Shown: in pieces, positions 17,114-28,556 of the stretch
Position numbering within the stretch: position 1 is the first letter of the stretch
Layout of the letters: every line of letters begins with the position of its first letter
NCBI RefSeq assembly: GCF_017916505.1
Contig: NZ_JAFMSZ010000001.1
Span: 1,426,001-1,490,000, forward strand
Source: Naasia sp. SYSU D00057
GTDB taxonomy: Bacteria > Actinomycetota > Actinomycetes > Actinomycetales > Microbacteriaceae
Reading direction: 5' to 3'
Length of the DNA: 64,000 nt
Notes under the pieces: generated by a model
Databases searched by the model: none
Told to the model about the DNA's origin: nothing
What the model saw: the letters and a program-made list of their open reading frames with translations, nothing else
Translations under genes and position numbers: made by a program

Positions 17114-18151
17114 CTAGGCTCTCGAGTTGTGGCGGCCGATGCCCTGGACCGCGACGGCGAAGGCGATCAGTGCTCCGACGACGATCTGCTGCGCGTTCGG
17201 CTCGATTCCGATGAGGATGAGCCCGCTCAGCACGCTCGCGGTGATGAGCGCGCCGAGCGCTGTGCCGGTGACGCGACCGACGCCGCCGACCAAACTGATC
17301 CCACCGATGACGGCGGCCGCGATGGACTGCAGCTCACCGCCGCGACCCGAGGCCGGGGAGCCGGACCCGAGGCGGAAGTAGACGAACAGCCCCGCGACCG
17401 CGGCGAGAAGCCCCGCGATGACATACACCTTCATCAGGTGTCGGTTCACGTTGATGCCGGCGACCCGCGCCGCGAACGGGTTGGAACCGATCGCGTAGGT
17501 GCGCCGCCCGAACCGGGTGCGCGAGAGACTCAGCCAGGCGATCACGAGCAGGACGAGCACGACGACAAGCGGCGTGGTGAGGATCTCGAGGAACCGGGTG
17601 TTCCCGATGAGAACCACCTCCTTCGGCGCCCCTGCGATCTGGACGCCGCCCGTGATGACGAGGGTCGTCCCCATGCACGCCCCCATGGTGGCGAGCGTCG
17701 CGATGAAAGGGGCGAGCTTCACCCGCGTGATGAGAAGCCCGTTGACGAGGCCGACGAAAGCGCCGACTGCGAGGGCGGCGACGATCCCGATCCCGATGCT
17801 CATCGCCGGGTCCATCCCGCTGCTGGTGGTGGCCCTGATGGCGAGCGCGGCGGAGACGCCGGACAGCCCGAGCAACGCGCCCACCGACAGATCGATGCCG
17901 CCGGTGAGGATCACCAACGTCTGACCGATCGCCATCAGCATCACGGGGCCGAAGTCCTGAAGGATGTTGCCGAACGCCGCGGTGGAGAAGTAACGCGGGT
18001 TCACGAGGGAGAACACGAGCACCATCAGCGCGAAGACGGCGAAGAGGAGGGTCTCCTGGCGGGTGGCGAATTCCTTGAGCCGCTCGTTGCGCCCGGATCG
18101 AACGGGACTGCTCTGCAGAGTCAACGGCATTCCTTTCGTCTCGGAGGTCAC
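17114..18151 (-). CDS. ABC importer permease, ribose (RbsC) type
   Basis: The 345-residue membrane protein of the BPD_transp_2 family has motifs [15 protein letters not shown] and GSNPFAARVAGINVNRHLMKVYV and about nine membrane segments. The GTG at 18151 (SD GGAG, nine bases upstream) begins five bases after the preceding stop; an ATG at 18130 is the alternative. It shares an operon with two binding proteins, one ATPase, a peptidase and a HAD enzyme. Confidence 0.9.
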   Translation of the reverse strand: MTSETKGMPLTLQSSPVRSGRNERLKEFATRQETLLFAVFALMVLVFSLVNPRYFSTAAFGNILQDFGPVMLMAIGQTLVILTGGIDLSVGALLGLSGVSAALAIRATTSSGMDPAMSIGIGIVAALAVGAFVGLVNGLLITRVKLAPFIATLATMGACMGTTLVITGGVQIAGAPKEVVLIGNTRFLEILTTPLVVVLVLLVIAWLSLSRTRFGRRTYAIGSNPFAARVAGINVNRHLMKVYVIAGLLAAVAGLFVYFRLGSGSPASGRGGELQSIAAAVIGGISLVGGVGRVTGTALGALITASVLSGLILIGIEPNAQQIVVGALIAFAVAVQGIGRHNSRA

Positions 18152-18155
18152 GGCA

Positions 18156-19160
18156 TCACTCCGCGTACTGGTACTTGCGCGTGTCGGCGAGGTTGTCGAG
18201 GTTCATCACGACGTTGGGGATGACGACGGTCTTCTCGATGCTGTCGGCGTCCTCGCCCGTCACCTCGGCGTAGGCGTACTGGAGGGCGAGCCGGGCCTCC
18301 TGTGCCGGGTCTTGAGCGATGAGCGCCGACACGGTGCCCGCCTCGAGCTCCTCGACCTGGTTGGAGTAGGCGTCGTAGCAGATGAGCTTCACGTCGCCGA
18401 CCTTGCCGGAGTTGTTGAGTGCCGCGATCGCGCCGGTGCAGGAGGTGCCGTCGACTGCGAACACTCCGGCGAGGTCGGGGTGCTCGAGCAGCGTGGTGTT
18501 GAGGATGGTCGTGGCCTCGGACGGCTGGCTGTATGCGTACTGCACGTCGAGCAGATCGATGCCGGTGTGCTCGTCCTCAACGCTCTGCTGGAAGCCCTCG
18601 ACCCGCTGGGTGCCCGTGGTGTTGGTGGGCGAGGCGGAGATGATGAGCACCGTGCCTTCGCCCCCGATCTGGGCGTCCATCTCCTCGGCGGCGCGCTGAC
18701 CGCCGTCCTTGTTGTCGCCGGTGATGTGCGAGACGAGGGTGCTGGTGTCACTCACGGTGGTGTCGACGGTGATCACCGGGATTCCTTGCGACTCCGCCTT
18801 GGTGACGCTCGGCTGAAGGGCGTCCGCGTCCGTGGGAACCAGCACCAGGGCGTCGATGTCCTCGGCGAGCGCAGAGTCGACGAAAGGAAGCTGCGTCTGC
18901 GGGGAGTACTGATCGGAAGCGCCCTGCCAGATCAGCTCGATGCCGAGCTTCTCCGCCTCGTCCTTCGCCGCGATCTCCATCGCTCGGAAGAACGGGTCGG
19001 ACGAGATGCCGGGAATGAAGGCGACCGTGATGTCCTCCCCGGCTCCGCTCGCGTCCGAGTTCTCCGCTCCGGTGCTCGCCGTTCCGGAGCAGCCGGCGAG
19101 CGCGAGCCCCGCCATCGTGAGCGCGCCGACGACGGTCGCCCGAGTTGTCGTGTTCTTCAT
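18156..19160 (-). CDS. Sugar-type ABC substrate-binding lipoprotein, paralogue 1
   Basis: The 334-residue RbsB-type protein has a lipobox LAGC with Cys24, then ITVAFIPGISSDPFFRAME, IDALVLVPTD and GIPVITVDTTV, the two-lobed sugar-binding fold. It is the second gene of the operon and closely resembles the product just upstream; both share PGISSDPFF, YSPQTQLPFVD, YAYSQPSEATT, AQDPAQEARLALQ and the tail TRxYQYAE. The copies thus arose by tandem duplication and probably bind different ligands for one permease. Confidence 0.9.
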   Translation of the reverse strand: MKNTTTRATVVGALTMAGLALAGCSGTASTGAENSDASGAGEDITVAFIPGISSDPFFRAMEIAAKDEAEKLGIELIWQGASDQYSPQTQLPFVDSALAEDIDALVLVPTDADALQPSVTKAESQGIPVITVDTTVSDTSTLVSHITGDNKDGGQRAAEEMDAQIGGEGTVLIISASPTNTTGTQRVEGFQQSVEDEHTGIDLLDVQYAYSQPSEATTILNTTLLEHPDLAGVFAVDGTSCTGAIAALNNSGKVGDVKLICYDAYSNQVEELEAGTVSALIAQDPAQEARLALQYAYAEVTGEDADSIEKTVVIPNVVMNLDNLADTRKYQYAE

Positions 19161-19201
19161 GCGTGAGAATGCCTTTCCTTGTATGGGGGGGGAACGGGGT
19201 G

Positions 19202-20194
19202 TTACTTCTCGGCGTACTGGTACCGGCGGGTGTCGTCCAGGTTGTCGGCGGTCATCACCACGTTCGGGATGACCACCTCCTTCTCCACGTCGTCCGTCTC
19301 GCCCTCGATGGCCGCGACGGCGGACTGCAGCGCGAGACGGGCCTCCTGTGCGGGGTCCTGAGCGACGAGCGCGCTGTAGATGCCCTGCTCCAGCTCTTCC
19401 ACCTGGTTGGGGTACGCGTCGTAGCCGATGAGGTGGACCGCGCCGATCTTGTCCGCGTTGCGGAGCGCGGCGACCGCCCCGACGCCGCTGTTTCCCTCCA
19501 CCGAGAAGATGCCCTCGAGGTCCGGGTTGTTGAGCAGGGCCGAGTTGACCTTGGTGGTGGCTTCGGAGGGCTGGCTGTACGCGTAGTCGATCCCGACGAC
19601 CTCGATGTCGGGGTGATTCGCCTCCATCTCGTCGACGAAGCCCTTCACGCGCAGGGTGTCGGTCGTGATCGTCGGGGAACCGGAGATGACGAACACCTTG
19701 CCCTCGTCCCCGATCAGATCCGCCATCGTCTGAGCCGCCTGACGGCCGCCATCCTCGTTGTCGCCGGTGATGTGCGACACGAGATCCGATTGGTCGGTGA
19801 CGGTGGTGTCCACGGTGATGACCGGGACGCCCTGGGCGGCCGCCTTCGTCACGCTGGCCTGCAGCGCGTCGCCATCGGTCGGCGCCATGATGAGCGCGTC
19901 GACGCCCTGCGCGAGCGCGCCGTCGACGAAGGGGAGCTGCGTCTGCGGGGAGTAGTCGCTCGAGCTTCCCTGGTACATCAGCTCGACGCCGAGCTTCTCG
20001 GCTTCCTCCTGGGCCGCCAGCTCCATGGCGACGAAGAACGGGTCGGATGAGATCCCCGGCACGAAGGCGACCCTCGGCTTCGCACCGCTGCCGGCGGTTC
20101 CCCCGTCGCCCGGTGCGGTGGAACAGCCGGCCGTAGCGAGGGCCAGGGCGGCCGCACCCGTGAGGGACAGCACCGTCTTCATGGTGATGCGCAT
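19202..20194 (-). CDS. Sugar-type ABC substrate-binding lipoprotein, paralogue 2
   Basis: The 330-residue RbsB-type lipoprotein has Cys24 in the lipobox ATAGC, then PRVAFVPGISSDPFFVAME and the same core motifs as its downstream neighbour. The start has AAAGGAG nine bases upstream. It is the first gene of the importer-peptidase-HAD operon, with a predicted GntR site 57 bp before the start codon. The ligand is unknown; the neighbouring FrlB-like and FrlD-like enzymes suggest a fructosamine. Confidence 0.9.
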   Translation of the reverse strand: MRITMKTVLSLTGAAALALATAGCSTAPGDGGTAGSGAKPRVAFVPGISSDPFFVAMELAAQEEAEKLGVELMYQGSSSDYSPQTQLPFVDGALAQGVDALIMAPTDGDALQASVTKAAAQGVPVITVDTTVTDQSDLVSHITGDNEDGGRQAAQTMADLIGDEGKVFVISGSPTITTDTLRVKGFVDEMEANHPDIEVVGIDYAYSQPSEATTKVNSALLNNPDLEGIFSVEGNSGVGAVAALRNADKIGAVHLIGYDAYPNQVEELEQGIYSALVAQDPAQEARLALQSAVAAIEGETDDVEKEVVIPNVVMTADNLDDTRRYQYAEK

Positions 20195-20250
20195 GTCGTC
20201 AAGCTCCTTTGCTTTTCGCGGTGCCTTGCGGCGAACCCAAGGTGAACATG

Positions 20251-20263
20251 ATTGTCAGACAAC
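20251..20263. promoter_or_regulatory. Predicted GntR operator before the importer operon
   Basis: ATTGTCAGACAAC differs at one end base from the palindrome GTTGTCAGACAAC and matches the two sites between the GntR and SIS genes. Its position just upstream of the first binding-protein gene suggests that the regulator controls uptake and deglycation together. Confidence 0.65.
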
Positions 20264-20340
20264 CACGAGCAGATGTCAAACATGTTTCGCGGGGGTGTCG
20301 CTGATGCTTCCTCCACTCCCGACGACCCTGGGCACGAGAG

Positions 20341-20468
20341 GAACGATATCGTTCTCATTGACCGCTCGCATAGCGACCGAGACACTCGCGGCGTTGTGCG
20401 TAAACGCCCACAACGACGGGACCTCTGCTCTCCTCCTTGTCGCGGCAGCGGCCAGTGATATCGTTCTC
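20341..20468. promoter_or_regulatory. Two copies of GATATCGTTCTC before the kinase gene, probable LacI operators
   Basis: GAACGATATCGTTC (20341-20354) is a perfect 14-bp palindrome; its right part, GATATCGTTCTC (20345-20356), recurs exactly at 20457-20468, 112 bp away. Both lie upstream of the PfkB-LacI-MFS genes, so the LacI protein may bind both and loop the DNA. A weak TTGACC (20358-20363) begins just after site 1. Confidence 0.5.
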
Positions 20469-20514
20469 TCCCACCGGCGGACAGGCGTCCGCCGGCAGAC
20501 CGCAAGGAGGCGCC

Positions 20515-21381
20515 GTGACCGCACACCTCATCGCCGTGGGCGACAACTGCCTGGACGTCTATCTGCGACAGGGGAACTACGCGATCGGTGGCAACGCCCT
20601 CAACGTGGCCGCCGACTGGCGCGCCGCCGGTCGGCCGGCTCGGTACATCGGCGCCGTGGGAACGGACCCTGCTGCCGAGCTGCTGCTCGCCGGGGTTGCG
20701 CAGGCCGGTCTGGGCCCCGAGCACGTCCGGCGACTGCCGGGGGCCACCGGCGTGACGTTCATCGACCTCGCCGACGGCGACCGGAAGCTGCTCCACGAGG
20801 AGTTCGGCGTCGGGCTCGATCTCCGACTGGACGAGCGTGAGCTCGCCGAGGTGGCGAGAGCGGACTGGGTCCACCTGCAGGGGACGGCACCGGAGGCCCG
20901 ACTCGTCGAGCGGCTGGTCTCCGCCGGCGCGCGCGTGAGCGTCGACCTGTCGACCTACCACGTCACCACCGGCATTGCGGGCGTCGCCGTCGCCTTCGCC
21001 TCCGTCTCCGGGAGCGACGCCGCCGAGGCAGAGGCCCTCGCCGAACGCCTCCTCGCCGCCGGCGCCGCTCTCGCCGTCATCATGAGGGGCGAGCACGGAT
21101 CGATTGCATGGGACGGGGTGGAGATGGTCCGGCACGCCGCACAGCGGATCGACCCGGTGGACACCTGTGGGGCCGGCGACAGCTTCATCGCGGCGTTCAC
21201 CGGCGCGATCGTCTCCGGGGCCCCTGTCAGGGCCGCGATGGCGGAGGCTACGGGCGCGGCGTCTCGCACCTGCCTTCACTTCGGCGGGTGGGAGCAGACC
21301 CTCAATCCGTCCCCGCAGTGGCTGCACGATCAGGCGGTGGCGGTGGGGATCTCCCCCGCGCTTGTCGGCGGCGCCGAGTAG
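20515..21381 (+). CDS. PfkB-family sugar kinase, FrlD-like (fructosamine 6-kinase type)
   Basis: The 288-residue protein has the PfkB substrate motif GGNALNVA and the catalytic DTCGAGDSF with Asp222. The start IAVGDNCLDVY and the segment GEHGSIAWDG match fructoselysine 6-kinase FrlD more closely than ribokinase or fructokinase. FrlD phosphorylates the sugar part of Amadori products, giving the FrlB substrate. I use the GTG with AAGGAGG five bases upstream. It heads an operon with LacI and MFS genes. Family firm; substrate inferred. Confidence 0.83.
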   Translation: MTAHLIAVGDNCLDVYLRQGNYAIGGNALNVAADWRAAGRPARYIGAVGTDPAAELLLAGVAQAGLGPEHVRRLPGATGVTFIDLADGDRKLLHEEFGVGLDLRLDERELAEVARADWVHLQGTAPEARLVERLVSAGARVSVDLSTYHVTTGIAGVAVAFASVSGSDAAEAEALAERLLAAGAALAVIMRGEHGSIAWDGVEMVRHAAQRIDPVDTCGAGDSFIAAFTGAIVSGAPVRAAMAEATGAASRTCLHFGGWEQTLNPSPQWLHDQAVAVGISPALVGGAE

Positions 21382-21491
21382 TCCAGATTTGGAACCGTCT
21401 CCCATGATTTCGGCGCCGGTCGGAGCACGACACCTTGCCCCGGGGACCACAACGTCCGGCAGCGCCGCCACGGGGCTCAGGGTGGTGGCCC

Positions 21492-22607
21492 GTGTCCAAT
21501 GAGAAGCATGCGGGGATGCCGGCGGGCCATCACCCCGAAGCGCGGGACGGCCGCCGCTCCTCGGCGACGATCCGCGAGGTCGCCGTGCTCGCGGGCGTCT
21601 CCCCCGCGACCGCCGCCCGCGCCCTGAACAGGTACGGCTCGGTGAGCGCGGCGACGATCCGGAAAGTCTCCCTCGCCGCGGATCAGCTGGGCTACCGGAC
21701 CAACCCCATCGCTCAGGCGCTGCGTCGTGGACACGCGAACTACGTCGGCTTCCTCCCCGGCGATCTGGAGAATCCGTTCTTCGCCACCGTCGCACGTGCC
21801 CTCGGCGACGCGGTCGAGGAGGCCGGCTACACGCTGACCGTCTCGAGCTCGGACGAGCGACTCGACCGCGAGCAGAAGATCGTGGACACGCTTCAGGCGA
21901 ACCTGGTGTCGGCGTTGGTGGTCGCCCCGGTTCCCGGTCACGACCGCTCACACCTCACCCGGCTCGCCGCGGCGGGCATCCCCCTGGTCATCGTGGACCG
22001 CGCCATCCCTGGGCTCGCTGCGGACACGGTCACGGTGGACAACCGGGGAGGTGCGCGCGCCGGAGTCGAGCACTTGCTGGATCGAGGACATCGACGCGTG
22101 GGCTTCGTGAGCGACGTGCTGGAGATCGCGTCGTCCCAGGACCGACTCCAGGGCTACCGGGACGCCCTCTCAGCGCGGGGCTTTGTGCACGACCCGGACC
22201 TGCAGAGCGTCGCTCAGCCATCCCGCGACGGCGGCTACCGGGCTGCCCTCGCCCTCCTCGACCGACGGGATCCTCCTTCCGCGGTCTTCGCCGCAGACAA
22301 CCTCATGACGCTCGGCGTGCTGCGCGCCGCCGGCGAACTGGGTCTGCGGATCCCCGAGGAGTTGTCCCTCGTCGGGTTCGACGACTTCGATCTCGCGACG
22401 GCGGTCCGCCCGACCATCACCACAGTGGCTCAGCCGGTCGCGGAGATCGGCCGGCGGGCCGGGGCGCTCCTGCTTCGCCGCCTCGAGGGGTGGGACGGTC
22501 CTGCGGAACACGTGAACCTGCCCACACGACTGATCGTCCGGGAGTCATCCGGGGGCGAGTCGGCGACGTCCGAGGGGTCGGGGGGTCGTCCAGGCTCTGC
22601 CTCGTGA
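21492..22607 (+). CDS. LacI-family transcriptional regulator
   Basis: The 371-residue protein has a helix-turn-helix (ATIREVAVLAGVSPATAARAL), a hinge (NPIAQALRRG) and a periplasmic-binding-like sensor domain (VGFLPGDLENPFFATVARA, GFVSDVLEIASSQDRLQGY, VGFDDFDLATAVRPTITTV). The start is uncertain: the GTG at 21492 has GGTGG upstream, while an ATG at 21516 lacks a good site. It sits between the kinase and MFS genes, overlapping the latter by GTGA. It probably controls its own operon through the boxes at 20341-20468. Confidence 0.88.
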   Translation: MSNEKHAGMPAGHHPEARDGRRSSATIREVAVLAGVSPATAARALNRYGSVSAATIRKVSLAADQLGYRTNPIAQALRRGHANYVGFLPGDLENPFFATVARALGDAVEEAGYTLTVSSSDERLDREQKIVDTLQANLVSALVVAPVPGHDRSHLTRLAAAGIPLVIVDRAIPGLAADTVTVDNRGGARAGVEHLLDRGHRRVGFVSDVLEIASSQDRLQGYRDALSARGFVHDPDLQSVAQPSRDGGYRAALALLDRRDPPSAVFAADNLMTLGVLRAAGELGLRIPEELSLVGFDDFDLATAVRPTITTVAQPVAEIGRRAGALLLRRLEGWDGPAEHVNLPTRLIVRESSGGESATSEGSGGRPGSAS

Positions 22608-23842
22608 CCCTGAGCGCGGCGACCGTACGGCGCTGGCGGGTTGCGTTGTTCCTGATGTTCTTCCTCCCGGGCATCGCCGGGGCGTCGTGGGTGACGAGGA
22701 CGCCGACCATCCGAGACGTCCTCGGCGCGTCTCCTGGGCAGATGGGCCTGCTGCTCTTCGGCCTCTCGGTCGGCGCAATGGCCGGCGTTCTCGCCTCGAG
22801 CCCCGCTGTCGCCCTGTTTGGCGGGAGGACGGTCGTCAGCCTCGGGGCTTCGGCCACGGTGCTGGGACTGCTGGGGGTGCTTCTCGGCGCGGTCGCCGCC
22901 GCTCCCATCGCCGTCTTCGGCGGGCTCGCTCTCCTCGGGGCCGGCGGCGGCTTCGCGGAGGTGGGTCTCAATGTGGAGGGCAGTGCGATCGAGGCCGCAC
23001 TCGGCGGACGCCCGCTGCTGCCGCTGTCGCACGGCGGCTACAGTCTCGGCACCTTCATGGGTGCCGTCGCCGGAACGTCCCTCAATGCTTTCTCTGTTCC
23101 CATCGGCGCCCATCTCGGTGCCGTCGCCCTGCTCGTCATCACATGCCTGGTGTGGGCGGCGCTCAACATCCCGCCCGGCACGGGGCGAGCGGACGTCTGC
23201 TCCCCTCGACGACGGCTCCTCGTCGTGGCGCCCAAGAGAGGGCCTTTCGGCGTCCGGGTCGGAACACGGGATTCGCGGCTCCTGGCGCTCGGCGGCATCG
23301 TGCTGGCGATGGCCCTCGCCGAGGGAGCTGCGAACGACTGGCTTCCGCTCATCCTCGTCGACGGGTTCGGCACCTCCGCGGCCGAGGGGGCCTTCGTGTA
23401 TGCCCTCTTCGCACTGTCCATGACGGTCGGGCGCCTCTGCGGAGGCCCACTCATCACCCGGTTCGGCCGCGTTGCGATCGTCCGGGCCAGCATCATCGCC
23501 GCCGCGACCGGCATCGGCGTCGTCGCCGTGCTGCCCTCACCAGCCCTCGCGGCCGTCGCCGCGGTGCTGTGGGGACTGGGATCGTCGCTCGGCTTCCCAC
23601 TGAGCGTCTCGGCCGCCGCCGACGGACCGGAGGAGGGCGCGGCGGCCCGCGTCGGCAAGGTCGCGACCGCCGGCTACATGGCGTTCCTCGTGGGTCCGCC
23701 ACTGCTCGGCTTCCTCGGCGGGCACGTCACGCTCCGCCTCGCCCTTCTCGTCGTCCTGGCCGTCGTCGTCGCGGCGTGGTTCGGTTCATCCGCCGCCCGC
23801 GAGCAGACGAAGACCGCGCACGGCGCGCCGGAGGAGGGCTGA
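22604..23842 (+). CDS. MFS transporter, YbjJ-like
   Basis: The 412-residue protein has about twelve membrane segments. Its start (FLPGIAGASWVTRTPTIRD, then MGLLLFGLSVGAMAGVL) resembles the YbjJ group, whose substrates are poorly known. The GTG overlaps the LacI stop as GTGA. Being last in a kinase-LacI-MFS operon, it may import a sugar or glycated compound in parallel with the ABC system, or export a by-product. The tail is rich in Ala/Glu and not informative. Confidence 0.8.
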   Translation: MTLSAATVRRWRVALFLMFFLPGIAGASWVTRTPTIRDVLGASPGQMGLLLFGLSVGAMAGVLASSPAVALFGGRTVVSLGASATVLGLLGVLLGAVAAAPIAVFGGLALLGAGGGFAEVGLNVEGSAIEAALGGRPLLPLSHGGYSLGTFMGAVAGTSLNAFSVPIGAHLGAVALLVITCLVWAALNIPPGTGRADVCSPRRRLLVVAPKRGPFGVRVGTRDSRLLALGGIVLAMALAEGAANDWLPLILVDGFGTSAAEGAFVYALFALSMTVGRLCGGPLITRFGRVAIVRASIIAAATGIGVVAVLPSPALAAVAAVLWGLGSSLGFPLSVSAAADGPEEGAAARVGKVATAGYMAFLVGPPLLGFLGGHVTLRLALLVVLAVVVAAWFGSSAAREQTKTAHGAPEEG

Positions 23843-23871
23843 CAGACGGCCGGCGCCGGCGCGTCGCCGGG

Positions 23872-25104
23872 TCAGTTCCCCGACGCGACGAACAGCGTGC
23901 CGGTACCGGTGAAGGTGAGGCGTCCCTCGTCGGGCGTCACGAACACCGATGCACCGGCCGCGAGCTCCGTCCGGGTGCGCTCGCCCACCACCTCCGCGGG
24001 TCCGCCGAGCGCCAGCACGATCGCAGCGCCTGGCGGGGTCCAGCGCACCGCGGCGTGTCCGGCTTCCGCCGCGGTGGGCGATGCCGGCGTCACACGGGCG
24101 AGGACGAAATCGGGCACATCGGGCCGGAAGACCTCGACGCCCCGTCCCTCGTCGAGCGGCTCGATTCGCGGGGCCGGGAGCGGGCGGAAGATCAAGACCT
24201 CCCGCAGCTCCTCCGCGTCGACGTGCTTGTCCGTGAGCCCACCGCGGAGGACGTTGTCGGAGGCCGACATGATCTCGACGGCGAGGCCCCGCTGATACGA
24301 GTGGATGTTGCCCGACGGCAGGTAGAGCGCCTCTCCGCGGGCTAGGGAGACCCGGTGCATGAGCAGGGCCACCAGTGCGCCGGGGTCTCCGGGGTGCCGT
24401 TCGGCCAGCTCCGCGAGAGTGGCCGTCTCCCTCGGGAAGGAGGTGGCCGCCGAAGGCTGGGCGGCCGCCTGGAGCGCCGAAAGGGTGCGCGCCACGTCAT
24501 CGGCACCGCTCAGCGCCCACCCCACAACGTCGCGGAGCACGGCGTCCGGCTCGCCCGCGAGCCGTCCTCCCAGATCGTCGAGGAGGGCCGCGTCCTCCTC
24601 GTTCGCCGCGCGGCTGCGGAGCTCGACGAGGATCGCTCGGGTCCGGTCGAGGTTCTGGAATCCGGCGAGCGCCTCGAAGGTCTCGCTCAGCGCGACGACC
24701 AGTTCCGGCTTGTGGAGCTCGTCCTTGTAGGTGCGGTTCGGGGCCTGCAGCGGGATGCCGGCGGCGTCCTCGCGCGCATACCCGTCCCGCGCCTGCTCGA
24801 TGGACGGATGGGCCTGCAGCGAGAGCGGCTCGTCGGCAGCGAGCAGCTTGAGCAGGAAGGGCAGTCGGTCCGCCCTTCGATGCGGCCCCAGGGTGGTCTC
24901 GGGATCGGCGGCGATCCACTCGTCGAGGGTCTCGCACCCGCCGGTCATCGAGGAGTCCCTGATGCGACTCGGCGAGATGGGGTGCGCGCCGAACCACAGT
25001 TCCGCCTCCCGCTCTAGCTCGGGCTCGCGCCCGAGGATCTCCGCGATCGCCGTCGGCGATCCCCACGTGTATTGACGCGAACTGTTGGCGATCTCGACGA
25101 ACAA
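23872..25104 (-). CDS. manA: Mannose-6-phosphate isomerase, class I (first of two)
   Basis: The 410-residue cupin enzyme has the zinc motif LQAHPSIEQA, KPELVVAL, EALYLPSGNIHSYQRG and the active-site region SDNVLRGGLTDKH. It interconverts mannose-6-phosphate and fructose-6-phosphate. The start appears to be TTG, with AGAGGAAG upstream. A closely related manA lies at 58.7 kb, in a setting closer to the usual actinobacterial one. This copy ends 30 bases from the MFS gene in convergent order and sits at the island border, so it may serve the island's sugar phosphate or be redundant. Confidence 0.9.
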   Translation of the reverse strand: MFVEIANSSRQYTWGSPTAIAEILGREPELEREAELWFGAHPISPSRIRDSSMTGGCETLDEWIAADPETTLGPHRRADRLPFLLKLLAADEPLSLQAHPSIEQARDGYAREDAAGIPLQAPNRTYKDELHKPELVVALSETFEALAGFQNLDRTRAILVELRSRAANEEDAALLDDLGGRLAGEPDAVLRDVVGWALSGADDVARTLSALQAAAQPSAATSFPRETATLAELAERHPGDPGALVALLMHRVSLARGEALYLPSGNIHSYQRGLAVEIMSASDNVLRGGLTDKHVDAEELREVLIFRPLPAPRIEPLDEGRGVEVFRPDVPDFVLARVTPASPTAAEAGHAAVRWTPPGAAIVLALGGPAEVVGERTRTELAAGASVFVTPDEGRLTFTGTGTLFVASGN

Positions 25105-25434
25105 CGGGACTTCCTCTCCTGTCGCTCCACGCTACCAACGGCCCGGCAGAGTCCCTCGGGCCTGAGCGCCCACAGGTCGTCTCACCGCCCCTGGGCAGCT
25201 CGCTCGCGCGCAGGACGCGACTTCCCTCTCGATCTCGGAGTCGGCCGCGGGCCGGTGCCAGTGCGTATGCCGGACGCCTCCAGCAGCAGGCGCCGGACCG
25301 CGAGGCGCTACACACTTCCGTCTCGCGGATACCCCGCCCCTCGCCGCAGGCCGGGAACGGGCCGGGCCGGAGATGGAGCCGTCTACGTGTAGTGCCGGGA
25401 TCAGCCGTTTCGGCCTGGCACCACGGAAACGGAA

Positions 25435-25466
25435 CGGCCCCCGTCCAGCGGGGCTGGCGGGGGCCG
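25435..25466. terminator. Hairpin terminator of secA; rest of the 380-bp gap shows no gene
   Basis: CGGCCCCCG (25435-25443) pairs with CGGGGGCCG (25458-25466), with an inner CCAG/CTGG stem, 19 bases beyond the secA stop. The rest of the gap up to the manA start holds the manA promoter and no coding region or repeat I can support. Confidence 0.65.
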
Positions 25467-25484
25467 GTCGCGATCGAGGGCGCT

Positions 25485-28373
<2,889 letters not shown>

Positions 28374-28522
28374 CGAGTCGTCTCCCTGCATTCGGCGCAC
28401 GGCGATGCCGCCGCGCAGCCGCCCATGGTAGCAACGTTATCCCGCTGTTACCCGGGAGGCGCGGTGGTCGGCGGGAACCCGGAACGGCACCCGCCGGTGG
28501 CGCTCCGAGAGCGGCGGAGAGG

Positions 28523-28550
28523 GGCGGGGAGCCCGGACGGACTCCCCGCC
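28523..28550. terminator. Hairpin terminator of hpf
   Basis: GGCGGGGAG (28523-28531) pairs with CTCCCCGCC (28542-28550), seven bases after the hpf stop on the reverse strand. This separates hpf from the secA promoter region. Confidence 0.7.
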
Positions 28551-28556
28551 ACCCGT

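Noticed and set aside
12282-25104. Prophage or integrative element
   Set aside because: No integrase, tRNA end, attachment repeats or phage genes flank or lie within the block.
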